From NCBI RefSeq assembly GCF_017304635.1, contig NZ_JAFKMA010000001.1, forward strand, positions 1,054,001 through 1,118,000: a DNA stretch of 64,000 bases, written 5' to 3'. The position numbers were made by a program, and so were the translations under genes. The notes below the pieces were generated by a model, which made no database searches, was not told the origin of the DNA, and worked only from the letters and a program-made list of their open reading frames with translations. The DNA comes from Sphingomonas sp. (GTDB lineage Bacteria; Pseudomonadota; Alphaproteobacteria; Sphingomonadales; Sphingomonadaceae). Shown here piece after piece: positions 1-8,483 of the stretch (positions are counted from its first letter, which is position 1; every line of letters starts with the position of its first letter).

Positions 1-348
1 ATGCACCGGCCCCGCCGCCGGCTGGCCGATCGGCAGTCCGGTCAGCGGATCGGTCGCGACCGGCGACGGCGTCGCACTGGGCAGCGGCGTCGACGTGGCA
101 GCGAGCGGCGTGCCGGGCACGGTCGCCGGACTCGCGGGCGTGGCGCTCGCGGTCGCCACCGGTACGGGTCGGCTGGGCGTCGCACGCGGGCGGCTCGGCG
201 TCGGCGCGCTGGTCGGCTGGTCGAACCCGGGCGGCAGGATCGATTCGGGCTTCTGCTGGCCCAGCGCCGGCCAGCCCGCGATCAGTCCGCCGCCGCCGAG
301 CGCGACCGCCAGCGCTATGCCCGCGCGATCAGCCCTGAAGATTCGCAA
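1..348 (-). CDS. Pro/Thr/Ala-rich exported protein, N-terminal part (cut by window edge)
   Basis: Only the first 116 or so residues are inside the window; the gene runs off the left edge. I read it from a TTG start (346-348), giving MRIFRADRAGIALAVALGG, a short basic head then a hydrophobic stretch that looks like a signal peptide or membrane anchor. After it comes a Pro/Thr/Ser/Ala-rich low-complexity region with repeated ATPS and PTPSR-like units. The start lies 20 nt inside the end of the 45-aa gene upstream, so the two are probably translated together. I recall similar N-termini in sphingomonad proteins of unknown function, but no domain is visible here and I give no function. Confidence 0.55.
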   Translation of the reverse strand, partial: MRIFRADRAGIALAVALGGGGLIAGWPALGQQKPESILPPGFDQPTSAPTPSRPRATPSRPVPVATASATPASPATVPGTPLAATSTPLPSATPSPVATDPLTGLPIGQPAAGPVH

Positions 349-466
349 GCGACACCGGCTGCTCGACGCGGGTCTGCGGCTTTTCGTGCGCGCGCGACGA
401 CAGCAGGAACAACGCCCCGATCAGCACCACCACGACCACCCCTGCGACAACGACCATCCGCGACAT
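329..466 (-). CDS. 45-aa single-span membrane protein
   Basis: The small ORF starts MSRMVVVAGVVVVVLIGALF, one strongly hydrophobic helix from residue 4 to about 22, followed by a polar tail ending LANLQG. It is transcribed divergently from aroK and overlaps the start of the next minus-strand gene by 20 nt, which suggests translational coupling. The first ATG (464-466) is chosen; a second in-frame ATG lies three codons later. Function unknown. It is too short to be recognised by domain, but the start context, clean transmembrane helix and overlap with the following gene make it a credible gene. Confidence 0.6.
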   Translation of the reverse strand: MSRMVVVAGVVVVVLIGALFLLSSRAHEKPQTRVEQPVSLANLQG

Positions 467-556
467 GCACCAAACCTCTACCAAATCAGGGTCTTTTCAG
501 ACCATGCGCTCATCGCTTGTGCGCAAGCGCCGGGTGCGCTGTATAGCGCCTTCGTC

Positions 557-1096
557 ATGTTGCAAAGCGCCCTCTCTCCGCGTGCCTGGACGGGCAAGCC
601 GATCGTGCTGGTCGGGTTGATGGGCGTGGGCAAGTCCACGGTCGGCCGCCGGCTGGCGGCGCGGCTCAAGCTGCCGTTCGTCGATGCCGATACCGAGATC
701 GAGACGGCCGCCGGCATGAGCGTCAGCGAGATCTTCGAGAAATTCGGCGAGCCGTATTTCCGCGACGGTGAACGGCGGGTGATCGCGCGGCTGGTCGATG
801 GCACGCCCAAGGTCATCGCGACCGGCGGCGGCGCGTTCGTCAACGACGAGACGCGCGCGCTGATCCTGGCGCAGGCGATCGCGGTCTGGCTCGATGCCTC
901 GCCCAGGGTGCTGGCCGAGCGCGTGCGGCGGCGGGACACCCGGCCGCTGCTGCGCGGGCGCGACCCGCACGCGGTGCTCAGCGACCTCGCCGCCAAGCGC
1001 AATCCGCTCTACGCCCAGGCGCCGATCCGTATCGCCAGCGACCAGGCACCCCACGAAACCGCGGTCTCCGCCATTCTGAAAGCCATCGGACTTTGA
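557..1096 (+). CDS. aroK: Shikimate kinase
   Basis: Phosphorylates shikimate with ATP, the fifth step of the chorismate pathway in the cytoplasm. The 179-aa product has a Walker A loop GLMGVGKSTVG near residue 20, the FVDADTEIE shikimate-binding segment, FRDGERR, the glycine-rich ATGGGAF and the lid arginine region RDTRPLL. The ATG at 557 (MLQSALSPRAW) gives the usual length; the reading frame stays open upstream but that part is not kinase-like. The stop overlaps the TTG start of aroB by 4 nt, so the two act as one operon, the common arrangement for these enzymes. Confidence 0.95.
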   Translation: MLQSALSPRAWTGKPIVLVGLMGVGKSTVGRRLAARLKLPFVDADTEIETAAGMSVSEIFEKFGEPYFRDGERRVIARLVDGTPKVIATGGGAFVNDETRALILAQAIAVWLDASPRVLAERVRRRDTRPLLRGRDPHAVLSDLAAKRNPLYAQAPIRIASDQAPHETAVSAILKAIGL

Positions 1097-2187
1097 AACG
1101 TATCGACGTGTCGCTCGGTGAGCGGTCCTATCCGATCCTGATCGAACGCGAGTTGCTGGCGGATGCCGCGACCCATCTCGGTCCGCTGGCGCGCGGGCGG
1201 TCGATGGCGATCGTCGCGGACGCCAACGTGACGCCGCATCTGGAACGGTTGCAGGGCGCGCTCGGCGCCGCGGGGATCGCCAGCGAGGCGATCGTGCTGC
1301 CGTCGGGCGAATCGACCAAGAGTTGGGAGCATCTCGCGTCGCTCACCGACCGCCTGCTCGCGCACGGGGTGGAGCGCGGCGATTGCGTCGTCGCGCTGGG
1401 CGGCGGCGTGATCGGCGACCTGGTCGGGTTCGCCGCGTCGATCCTCAAGCGCGGCTGCGGGTTCGTGCAGGTGCCGACGACGTTGCTCGCGCAGGTCGAC
1501 AGTTCGGTCGGCGGCAAGACCGCGATCAACACGCCCGCCGGCAAGAATCTGGTCGGCGCGTTCCACCAGCCCAATCTGGTGCTGATCGACCCGCAGGTGC
1601 TCGACACGCTGCCGCCGCGCGAATTGCGCGCCGGTTATGCCGAGGTCGTCAAATACGGGCTGATCGACGATGTCGCCTTTTTTGAATGGTGCGAGGCGAA
1701 CGGCGCGGCACTGCTGGCGGGCGATGCCGAAGCGCGCGAATACGCCATCGCCCATTCGGTCGCCGCCAAGGCGCGGATCGTCGGCGAGGACGAGCGCGAG
1801 ACCAGCGGCCGCCGCGCCCTCCTTAACCTCGGCCATACCTTCGGCCACGCACTGGAGGCGGAGGCGGGTTTCTCGGACAAGCTGCTCCACGGCGAAGCGG
1901 TCGCCGCCGGCATGGCGCTCGCCTTCGCCTATTCGGCTCGACGCGTTCTCTGCCTAGGCCGGGACGCGGAGCGCGTCGCCGCCCACCTCCGCGCGGTCGG
2001 CCTGCCCGACAGCTTCGCCGCCGCGGGCATCACTGCTAGCGGCACGACCCTGGTCGACCATATGCGCCATGACAAGAAGATGGATGCCGGCACCCTGCCC
2101 TTCCTCCTCGCCCGCGGCATCGGCCAGACCTTCGTCGATCATTCGGTGGATCTGACGGACGTCGCGAGCTTTCTCGACGATCGCTAG
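1093..2187 (+). CDS. aroB: 3-dehydroquinate synthase
   Basis: Converts DAHP to 3-dehydroquinate, using NAD and a metal ion, early in aromatic amino acid synthesis. The 364-aa protein shows the NAD-binding GGGVIGDLVGF motif, VPTTLLAQVDSSVGGKT, NLVGAFHQP, and metal ligands in the segments GYAEVVKYG and LNLGHTFGHA, with a further histidine at LLHGEAVAAG. The start is a TTG that overlaps the aroK stop, so its translation is likely coupled. The 3' end overlaps the convergent DUF423 gene by 4 nt, sharing stop codon bases. Confidence 0.95.
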   Translation: MKRIDVSLGERSYPILIERELLADAATHLGPLARGRSMAIVADANVTPHLERLQGALGAAGIASEAIVLPSGESTKSWEHLASLTDRLLAHGVERGDCVVALGGGVIGDLVGFAASILKRGCGFVQVPTTLLAQVDSSVGGKTAINTPAGKNLVGAFHQPNLVLIDPQVLDTLPPRELRAGYAEVVKYGLIDDVAFFEWCEANGAALLAGDAEAREYAIAHSVAAKARIVGEDERETSGRRALLNLGHTFGHALEAEAGFSDKLLHGEAVAAGMALAFAYSARRVLCLGRDAERVAAHLRAVGLPDSFAAAGITASGTTLVDHMRHDKKMDAGTLPFLLARGIGQTFVDHSVDLTDVASFLDDR

Positions 2188-2513
2188 CCCCGCACGCTCC
2201 ACGCCAGCCACAACCACCCCGCGATCAGCATCGCACCGCCGATCGGCGTCACCGCGCCCAGCCAGCGTGGCGCGCCGAGCGCCATCGCGTAGAGCGTGAT
2301 CGCGAAGATCGCGCCGCCGGCGACGAACAGCCAGGCCGGCCCGCGCGTCTCCATCCGGAGCGCGATCAGCGCGGCGACGGCATGCACGAGTTGATACTGC
2401 CCGCCGGTCTTCAGCCACTCCGCCGCCTGCCCGCTCGCGCCATGCGCCCCGAACGCCCCCGCCGCGACCGCCAGTGCGCCGGACAGCCCCGCCAGAATCG
2501 CCAGAACATTCAT
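2184..2513 (-). CDS. DUF423 family small membrane protein
   Basis: A 109-aa protein with about four hydrophobic segments: an N-terminal helix (LAILAGLSGALAVAAGAFGAHG), then helices around residues 45-55, 64-82 and 92-108. The GAFGAHG motif near residue 22 and the overall length match the DUF423/YgdD inner-membrane family, whose function is not known. Its ATG overlaps the stop of dgkA by 4 nt, so it is the last gene of the run dgkA-DUF423. It ends tail to tail with aroB. Confidence 0.85.
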   Translation of the reverse strand: MNVLAILAGLSGALAVAAGAFGAHGASGQAAEWLKTGGQYQLVHAVAALIALRMETRGPAWLFVAGGAIFAITLYAMALGAPRWLGAVTPIGGAMLIAGWLWLAWSVRG

Positions 2514-2893
2514 CGGACGGCACCCCATTCGCGTAGCACGGCCGGCCCGCGATCGACCATCAGCGCGCCAGCCGTCACCACCGCCGCTGCGCTGATTGCG
2601 AGTACGGCACCGGCGACCATGTCCTTCGCCGCCTTGATCTCGTCGTGCAGGCCGGGATGCAGCAGGTCGATCACGGCTTCGATCGCGCTGTTCAGCAGTT
2701 CGAGCGCGAGCACCAGCGCCACCAGGATCGCGACGTTCGCCCACCAAGCCGGTGCCGGCCGCAATATGAGCAGCGCGACCAGCGCTCCGATGCCGGTCAG
2801 CGTCTGGGCGCGAAAGCTGCGTTCGCGCCGCCAGCCGGCTCGCCACCCGGCCAGTGCAAAGCCGAGCCGCTCACGGAATCGCCGGTTCTTCAC
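2510..2893 (-). CDS. dgkA: Diacylglycerol kinase
   Basis: Inner-membrane enzyme that phosphorylates diacylglycerol, recycling lipid released during membrane glycan synthesis. The 127-aa protein has the family's short amphipathic N-terminus (the RRERSFRAQ segment), three membrane helices, and the active-site stretch LELLNSAIEAVID with the conserved Glu and Asn, followed by DEIKAAKDMVAGAV. Length matches the family. It overlaps the upstream antiporter gene by 4 nt and the downstream DUF423 gene by 4 nt, so all three are probably one transcript. Confidence 0.93.
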   Translation of the reverse strand: MKNRRFRERLGFALAGWRAGWRRERSFRAQTLTGIGALVALLILRPAPAWWANVAILVALVLALELLNSAIEAVIDLLHPGLHDEIKAAKDMVAGAVLAISAAAVVTAGALMVDRGPAVLREWGAVR

Positions 2894-4686
2894 GGCTCCT
2901 GTCCCCGTCCGACGTCAGTGGCCGTGTCGCGGCTGGTCGCGGCGCCCAGCGCTTCGCGTTCGTCGGCGGTGATGATGCGCTCGCGGGCGGCGCGCAGATC
3001 GCCGGCTTCGTATTGCGCGCGCAGGCGTTCCTTGTCGCGGGCGCGATACATATCCTCGGCGCGGTCGATCTGTTCGTGGTCGACGTCGATCGCCTCGAGC
3101 GCCATGCGACCCATCTTGACCGCCGACTCCATGACTTCGCGGACCACGCCCGATACCGGCGAGCCCTTGAGCTTGATGAGCGCGCGACGATCATAGGTCC
3201 GCGCAAAGATCGCGGCCGCCGGGAACGCCTCGTGCACGCCCTCGATCAGATCACCGTCCAGCTGGTCGCCATCGATGCAGAAGAGGATGAGCTCGGCCTC
3301 ATGCGCGCCGGCCTGGCGGAGCAGGTCGAGCCGGGTGCCGTCGCCGTAATAGACCTTCGCGCCGAATTCGCCGGCAATGTCGATCATCTCGATATCGGTG
3401 TCGATCAGCGTCACCGGCACGCCGGCCGCGATCAGCAGCTGCGCGACCGTCTGTCCGAACCGGCCATAGCCGATGATGAGAGCGTTGGCGCCGTCGGCGC
3501 GCGGCCCCTCGCGCTCGCCGGTCACTTCGGGTGCGCGGCGGATGCGCGCGGTCGCCATCATCAGGAACGGCGTCGTCGCCATCGACAGCGTGACGATCGC
3601 GGAGAACAGGCTGACCGCCGCCGGGTCGATCAGGTAGGCGCCCCGCGCCTGGGCGAAGATGACGAACCCGAACTCGCCGCCCTGACTGAGCAACAGCCCT
3701 AGCGCGAGCGCGGCGCGCCAATTCATCCGGAACGCGAGGCCGATCACCATGACGACCGCCGCCTTCACCGCGATCAAGGTCGCCGCCATGCCGATCACGA
3801 ACACCGGCCGCTCGGCGATGACGTGGAGGTCGAGCATCATGCCGACCGCCAGGAAGAACAGCCCGAGCAGGATCGAGCGGAACGGCTCGACATCGGCCTC
3901 CAGCTCGTGGCGATAGGGCGAATCGGCCAGCATCACGCCGGCGACGAACGCGCCCAGCGCGGTCGACAGATGGAGATATTCCATCAACGCCGCCGCCGCG
4001 ATCACGGTGAACAATGCGGCGAAGATGAACATCTCGCGCTCGCCGAGATTGCCGATCACGCGGAACAGCGGGCGCAGCAGATAGCGTCCCGCCAGCACCA
4101 GCCCGACCACCGCCGCGACCGTATAGGCGAACAGCAGGAACCCCGACGGCCCCTGCTTGTCCGCCGCATTGCGCGACAGGATCGTGACGAGCGTGATGAG
4201 CGGGACGATCGACAGGTCCTGGAACAGCAGGATCGCGAACGCGCGCTCGCCGAACGGGGTGCGTAGTCGCCCGGCCGATTGCAGCATCGGCAGCACCTGC
4301 GCGGTCGACGACAGCGCGAGCGGGAAGCCGAGCACCACCGCCGCCTGCCACGAAAAACCCACCGCGACGTGCAGGATCGCCGAGATCGCCGCGCCGCACG
4401 CCATCACTTGGAGCGCGCCGAGCGCGAAGATGTCCTGCTTCATCTTCCACAGGCGCGAGGGATTGAGTTCGAGCCCGACGATGAACAACAGGAGGGTGAT
4501 GCCGAGCTCGGCGACACCGATCTTGCCCTCGGCGTCACCGATCAGGTGCAGTGCCTGCGGCCCGATCACCGCGCCGGCGACGAGATAGCCCAGCGTGGCC
4601 CCCAGCCCGAGGCGACGGAACAGGAGCACGAAGACGAGCCCGGCGCCGAGCATGACGACGCCGTCGCGAAGCATCGATTCGCCCAT
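2890..4686 (-). CDS. CPA2 family K+/H+ antiporter with TrkA-N domain (KefB/KefC type)
   Basis: A 598-aa inner-membrane antiporter. About twelve hydrophobic helices fill residues 5-385, starting MLRDGVVMLGAGLVFVLLF. A cytoplasmic RCK/TrkA-N Rossmann domain follows, with the nucleotide fold ALIIGYGRFGQTVAQ and the acidic residue at TLIDTDIEMID. A tail rich in Arg and Glu ends the protein. Such proteins exchange K+ for protons, often gated by nucleotide or glutathione adducts. The ATG at 4684-4686 shares one base with the stop of the IscU-like gene; an ATG four codons later is also possible. The open frame continues upstream but only as Arg-rich shadow sequence. Confidence 0.88.
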   Translation of the reverse strand: MGESMLRDGVVMLGAGLVFVLLFRRLGLGATLGYLVAGAVIGPQALHLIGDAEGKIGVAELGITLLLFIVGLELNPSRLWKMKQDIFALGALQVMACGAAISAILHVAVGFSWQAAVVLGFPLALSSTAQVLPMLQSAGRLRTPFGERAFAILLFQDLSIVPLITLVTILSRNAADKQGPSGFLLFAYTVAAVVGLVLAGRYLLRPLFRVIGNLGEREMFIFAALFTVIAAAALMEYLHLSTALGAFVAGVMLADSPYRHELEADVEPFRSILLGLFFLAVGMMLDLHVIAERPVFVIGMAATLIAVKAAVVMVIGLAFRMNWRAALALGLLLSQGGEFGFVIFAQARGAYLIDPAAVSLFSAIVTLSMATTPFLMMATARIRRAPEVTGEREGPRADGANALIIGYGRFGQTVAQLLIAAGVPVTLIDTDIEMIDIAGEFGAKVYYGDGTRLDLLRQAGAHEAELILFCIDGDQLDGDLIEGVHEAFPAAAIFARTYDRRALIKLKGSPVSGVVREVMESAVKMGRMALEAIDVDHEQIDRAEDMYRARDKERLRAQYEAGDLRAARERIITADEREALGAATSRDTATDVGRGQEP

Positions 4687-5117
4687 CAGGCGGCGGCTCG
4701 AGTCGATGCGGCGGCGGCGGCCTCCGCTCCCGCCTCGAACGCCAGGCGGATCGAGGGGTGGCGGGCGGTGACGGCGAGGGCGGGCGTGAACACGTCGATC
4801 CCCGGCCAGTCGGGCATCGCGCCCTCCCCGGCCAGCCACGCGGTCAGCGAGTCACGCGCCGCCGCCAGTTCCGCCGGGGTGCGCCCCACCGCATGCGCGG
4901 CGAACAGCGACGAGGATGCCTGGCCGAGCGCACAGGCGCGGACCAACATGCCGAGCGCATCGATGCGGCCATCCGCCATCGCGACATCGACCGTCACCCG
5001 GCTGCCGCAGATCGGCGAGCGCTTCTCGCTGGTCGCCATCGCCTCGGTCAATCGCTCGTGATGGGGGATCGTCGCCGCCAGCCGCAGGATGTCGGTGTTG
5101 TAGAGCGGCGCGTTCAT
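4686..5117 (-). CDS. IscU/NifU-like iron-sulfur scaffold protein lacking the third cysteine
   Basis: A 143-aa protein with an IscU/NifU N-terminal fold: MNAPLYNTDILRLAATI, then ICGSR with Cys37, and RACALGQASSS with Cys62. Canonical scaffolds carry a third cysteine around residue 106; here the corresponding tail (ARHPSIRLAFEA) has none. It may therefore be a divergent member, not the main Fe-S scaffold. The start at 5115-5117 gives the normal N-terminus; the upstream extension covers intergenic repeat sequence. It is followed directly by the antiporter gene, with a one-base overlap. Confidence 0.75.
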   Translation of the reverse strand: MNAPLYNTDILRLAATIPHHERLTEAMATSEKRSPICGSRVTVDVAMADGRIDALGMLVRACALGQASSSLFAAHAVGRTPAELAAARDSLTAWLAGEGAMPDWPGIDVFTPALAVTARHPSIRLAFEAGAEAAAAASTRAAA

Positions 5118-5173
5118 CGCTGCGGCATGTAGGGCAGGAGACGGCAAAGCGCGACCCCCTCCCATACCGCCGT

Positions 5174-5193
5174 GCTCCTGCGAACGCGGGAGC
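5174..5193. repeat. Small palindrome of the dispersed CCTGCG/CGGGAG mosaic family
   Basis: A short imperfect hairpin, GCTCC-TGCGAACGC-GGAGC, followed by CCCAGGG, in the 82-base gap between the IscU-like gene and the CvpA gene. The same pattern (hairpin plus CCCAG or CCATG) recurs near 11338 and 18183, so it belongs to a dispersed intergenic palindrome family. It may act as a transcription end or mRNA stabiliser; that is inference. Confidence 0.5.
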
Positions 5194-5199
5194 CCAGGG

Positions 5200-5844
5200 T
5201 TACTCGGCGTGACGCTTCCGGCTCTGCGCTTCTGATTTCGTAGGAGAACGGGTAGGTTTGGGCGTCGGCTCCGCGTCTGCAGCGGTCGCGGCGGTCTCGT
5301 TGCTCGTCGCATAGCTCGCATTGTCACTACCGAACATCGACCGGCCGGCCCGGCGCTTGCCGATCACGTCGGCGACATAGGCGCTGGTCGAATTAAGCAG
5401 CGGATAGGTCCGCGCATGCGTCAGCCACGCCGGGCGCTGGCGCGGGCCGCCGCCTGCCGTATCGGTCACCAGCACCAGCAGCAGGAAGGCGAGGCTCGCG
5501 AGGATCAGGCCCTTGAGCGCGCCGAACCCAAACCCCATCGCGCGGTCGAGCGGCCCCAGGATCGACGCCTTCGTCCGGCGCCCCATCGCGCGGGCGAACA
5601 GCCGCCCGCCGAACCACGCCGCCCCGGCGATCAGCGCGAACGCCAGCACCGCCGCCCCGGTCGGCGTCGCGACCATGCCGGCCAGCGCCTGCGTCAGCGG
5701 CGCGTGGAGCAGCTTGAGCGCGAACACCACCAGCACCCAGGCGAACAGCGCCAGCACCTCGTGGACGAAGCCACGCCACGCCCCTAGCACCGCCGCCGCC
5801 GCGACGCCGAGCAGGACGAGGATGTCGAGCGTGTGCAGATTCAT
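5200..5844 (-). CDS. CvpA family membrane protein
   Basis: A 214-aa protein with four hydrophobic helices in its first 140 residues, including the family signature DILVLLGVAAAAVLGAWRG at the N-terminus (Gly-x-x-Arg-Gly) and the central GPLDRAMGFGFGALKGL segment. The tail is polar, with a Thr/Ser/Lys-rich end. CvpA proteins sit in the inner membrane and are linked to envelope homeostasis and colicin V production, but their molecular role is unsettled. It lies downstream of radA with a 12-base gap and probably shares its transcript. Confidence 0.88.
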   Translation of the reverse strand: MNLHTLDILVLLGVAAAAVLGAWRGFVHEVLALFAWVLVVFALKLLHAPLTQALAGMVATPTGAAVLAFALIAGAAWFGGRLFARAMGRRTKASILGPLDRAMGFGFGALKGLILASLAFLLLVLVTDTAGGGPRQRPAWLTHARTYPLLNSTSAYVADVIGKRRAGRSMFGSDNASYATSNETAATAADAEPTPKPTRSPTKSEAQSRKRHAE

Positions 5845-5856
5845 CGATTGGAGGAG

Positions 5857-7224
5857 CTAGCCGCGCCCCAGCATGTGGTCAACGAGGCTGCCGAGCGTAC
5901 GGAAGCCGCTGACCCGCATGCCGTCGCCGGTCAGGCCCGCGGGACCCAGCGCGCGCTCGAACCCCAATTTCGCCGCTTCCTTCAGCCGCAACGCCGCGTG
6001 GGCGACCGGGCGCACTTCGCCCGACAACGCGATCTCGCCGAACGCGACGGCATCCGCCGGCACCGGCCGCTCGCTGAGCGCCGAGATCAAAGCCGCCGCC
6101 ACCGCCAGATCGGCGGCCGGATCCTGCACGCGATAGCCGCCGGCGATGTTGAGATAGACTTCGCAGGTCGAGAAGCTGAGCCCGCACCGCGCCTCCAGCA
6201 CCGCCAGGATCATCGCCAGCCGCCCGCTGTCCCAGCCGACCACCGCCCGCCGCGGGGTCGCGCCCGACGCCAGCCGCACGACCAGCGCCTGCACCTCGAC
6301 CAGCACCGGCCGCGTTCCCTCCAGCGCCGGGAACACCGTCGTGCCGGTCACGCCCTCCTCGCGATGCGTCAGGAACAGCGCCGAGGGGTTGGCGACTTCG
6401 CTCAGCCCCGCCGTCTCCATCGCGAACACGCCGATCTCGTCGGTGCCGCCGAAGCGGTTCTTGATCGCGCGCAGGATGCGATATTGGTGGCTGCGTTCGC
6501 CCTCGAAGCTCAGCACGGTGTCGACCATATGCTCCAGCACGCGCGGACCGGCGATCGTGCCGTCCTTGGTGACGTGGCCGACCAGCACCAGCGCGGTGCC
6601 GCGCTCCTTGGCGAAGCGGATCAATTCCTGCGCCGACGCGCGAACCTGGCTGACCGTGCCGGGCGCTCCCTCGATCAGGTCGGAATGCATCGTCTGGATC
6701 GAATCGATCACCAGCAGCGCGGGCGGTCGCCCCTGACCCAGCGTCGTCAGGATATCGCGCACGCTGGTCGCCGCCGCCAGCTGCACCGGCGCCTCGCCCA
6801 GCCCCAGCCGCCGCGCCCGCAACCGCACCTGATCGGCGGCTTCCTCGCCCGAGACATAGGCGACCGACTGCCCGCCCAGCGCCATCCTCGCCGCCGCCTG
6901 GAGCAACAGGGTCGACTTGCCGATCCCCGGATCGCCGCCGATCAGCGTCGCCGACCCCTCGACGAACCCGCCGCCCAGCGCGCGGTCGAGCTCGGCAATC
7001 CCGCTCGCCAGCCGCGCCGGCAGCGCGACCTCGGCATCCAGCCCGACCAGCGAGATCGCGCGCCCCCCGCCCTGCAGGTTGTGCTTGGCCTGGAACGGCG
7101 TGACCACCGCGCCGGCCTCCTCGACCAACGTATTCCATTCCGAACAATCGACGCACTGCCCCTGCCAGCGATGGCTGACCGAGCCGCACGATTGGCAGAC
7201 ATAGCGCTTCTGGGGTTTGGCCAT
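5857..7224 (-). CDS. radA: DNA repair protein RadA
   Basis: Helps branch migration and processing of recombination intermediates. The 455-aa protein has the N-terminal zinc finger (Cys10, Cys13, Cys24, Cys27 in YVCQSC and CVDC), Walker A GGDPGIGKSTLLLQ, the RadA-specific KNRFGGTDEIG motif, and a C-terminal Lon-like domain with GGYRVQDPAADLAVAAAL. The ATG at 7224 (MAKPQKRYVCQSCG) places the zinc finger at the usual position. The frame is open further upstream, but that stretch overlaps the divergent region before the PAS gene and is not RadA-like. Confidence 0.95.
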   Translation of the reverse strand: MAKPQKRYVCQSCGSVSHRWQGQCVDCSEWNTLVEEAGAVVTPFQAKHNLQGGGRAISLVGLDAEVALPARLASGIAELDRALGGGFVEGSATLIGGDPGIGKSTLLLQAAARMALGGQSVAYVSGEEAADQVRLRARRLGLGEAPVQLAAATSVRDILTTLGQGRPPALLVIDSIQTMHSDLIEGAPGTVSQVRASAQELIRFAKERGTALVLVGHVTKDGTIAGPRVLEHMVDTVLSFEGERSHQYRILRAIKNRFGGTDEIGVFAMETAGLSEVANPSALFLTHREEGVTGTTVFPALEGTRPVLVEVQALVVRLASGATPRRAVVGWDSGRLAMILAVLEARCGLSFSTCEVYLNIAGGYRVQDPAADLAVAAALISALSERPVPADAVAFGEIALSGEVRPVAHAALRLKEAAKLGFERALGPAGLTGDGMRVSGFRTLGSLVDHMLGRG

Positions 7225-7310
7225 GAGCGCGCAAATATCAGCGGAACGAGACGGGAACAAGCACTGCCGCGTCAACGCTTCGGCAACTCGCGCCGAGTTA
7301 TACGGACGAC

Positions 7311-7730
7311 ATGCTACCCACCGAGCCCCTGCCGCTTCACCATAGCTGGCCGCTCGACGCTCCGGCCGGGGGGATGGCGCAGGGGATGTCGTTCGATCCG
7401 GGTCGTCTGCCTGACGCCAGCGGTCGGTGGCAGTGCGATCTGGCGAGCGACACGCTGATCTGGGACGCGACGGTTCGGGCACTGTTCGGCCTGCCGCCCG
7501 GCACGGCACCGACACGCGACTATGCCCTGCGCTGTTACGCGGAAGACTCGCGGGCGGCGATGGAGCGCCTGCGTGCGCATGCGATCAGGCATCGTCGCGG
7601 CTTTACCCTCGACGTCGAGATCGGCCCACCCGCTTGCGCGCGACAATGGGTCCGCCTGATGGCGATGCCGATCCTGGACGGCGGCCGCGTCGTCGCGCTG
7701 GCAGGCGTGAAGCGGCGGCTGGACGCCTGA
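7311..7730 (+). CDS. Single PAS-domain protein
   Basis: A 139-aa protein that is nearly all one PAS fold. The segment GRWQCDLASDTLIWDATVRALFGL is the typical PAS_3 strand-helix start, and the end (ARQWVRLMAMPILDGGRVVALAGVKRRL) is the usual closing sheet with the final GV...R pattern. There is no kinase, cyclase or DNA-binding domain, so it could be a stand-alone sensor or partner. It is transcribed away from radA with an 86-base gap and converges on the GST gene. Ligand and partner unknown. Confidence 0.7.
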   Translation: MLPTEPLPLHHSWPLDAPAGGMAQGMSFDPGRLPDASGRWQCDLASDTLIWDATVRALFGLPPGTAPTRDYALRCYAEDSRAAMERLRAHAIRHRRGFTLDVEIGPPACARQWVRLMAMPILDGGRVVALAGVKRRLDA

Positions 7731-7734
7731 GCCC

Positions 7735-8436
7735 TCACTCGGCGCAGACGGCAAGTCCGCGCTGCACCGCCGGCCGCGCCAAGCCACGCTCCAACCAAGC
7801 CTGGACGTTCTTGAAGGCATCGAATCCCACGATGTCGCCGGCGCCGTAGAAGCCGGTCAGGTTGCGCACCATGCCGAGCATCGAGATGTCGGCGATGCTG
7901 AAGTCGTCGCCCAGAAACCACGTCCGCCCGTCGAGCTGCCGGTCCATCACGCCGAGCAGCCGCTTCGCCTCCGCAACGTAGCGGTCGCGCGATTGCGGCT
8001 CGTTCCAGTCTTTGCCTGCGAACTTCACGTAGAAGCCGACCTGGCCGAACATCGGGCCGACGCCGCCCATCTGGAACATCAGCCACTGGATCGCACGCCA
8101 CCGCCCGGCGGGATCTGACGGAATGAACCGCCCGGTCTTGTCGGCGAGATAGAGCAGGATCGCGCCGCTTTCGAAGAGCGCCAGCGGCTGGCCGCCCGGT
8201 CCGTCGGGGTCGAGGATCGCCGGGATCTTGCCGTTGGGGTTGAGGCTCAGGAATTCGGGCGACTTCTGCTCGTCCTTCGCGAAATCGACCTTGTGCGCTT
8301 CGTACGGCAACCCGGTTTCCTCGAGCATGATCGACACCTTGACGCCGTTGGGTGTCGGCAGGCCGTAATATTGCAGCCGGTCGGGATGCTGCGCGGGCCA
8401 TTTGCGGGTGATGGGAAATGTCGAGAGGTCGGTCAT
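7735..8436 (-). CDS. Glutathione S-transferase family protein (YfcG/YghU type)
   Basis: A 233-aa protein with an N-terminal thioredoxin-like domain carrying LPTPNGVKVSIMLEETGL, the NPNGKIPAI cis-proline loop and the LFESGAILLYLADKTG glutathione-binding motif, then an all-helical C-terminal domain with FLGDDFSIADISMLG, the GST N-capping box. The TPNG segment is typical of the Nu-class disulfide-bond oxidoreductases YfcG/YghU, which bind two glutathiones. Cytoplasmic. Divergent from the SDR gene; the two starts are under 50 bases apart and could share a control region. Confidence 0.88.
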   Translation of the reverse strand: MTDLSTFPITRKWPAQHPDRLQYYGLPTPNGVKVSIMLEETGLPYEAHKVDFAKDEQKSPEFLSLNPNGKIPAILDPDGPGGQPLALFESGAILLYLADKTGRFIPSDPAGRWRAIQWLMFQMGGVGPMFGQVGFYVKFAGKDWNEPQSRDRYVAEAKRLLGVMDRQLDGRTWFLGDDFSIADISMLGMVRNLTGFYGAGDIVGFDAFKNVQAWLERGLARPAVQRGLAVCAE

Positions 8437-8483
8437 CGATGGGCTCCTTTCGGATGCGGGACGCGCTCGCTATGGCGCGGGGC

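Noticed and set aside
1-546. 181-codon ORF on plus at the left edge
   Set aside because: Arg-rich low-complexity translation, opposite to a better minus-strand gene; typical high-GC shadow.
478-1054. Long antisense ORFs opposite aroK
   Set aside because: They mirror the aroK coding frame and show no domain; aroK is unambiguous.
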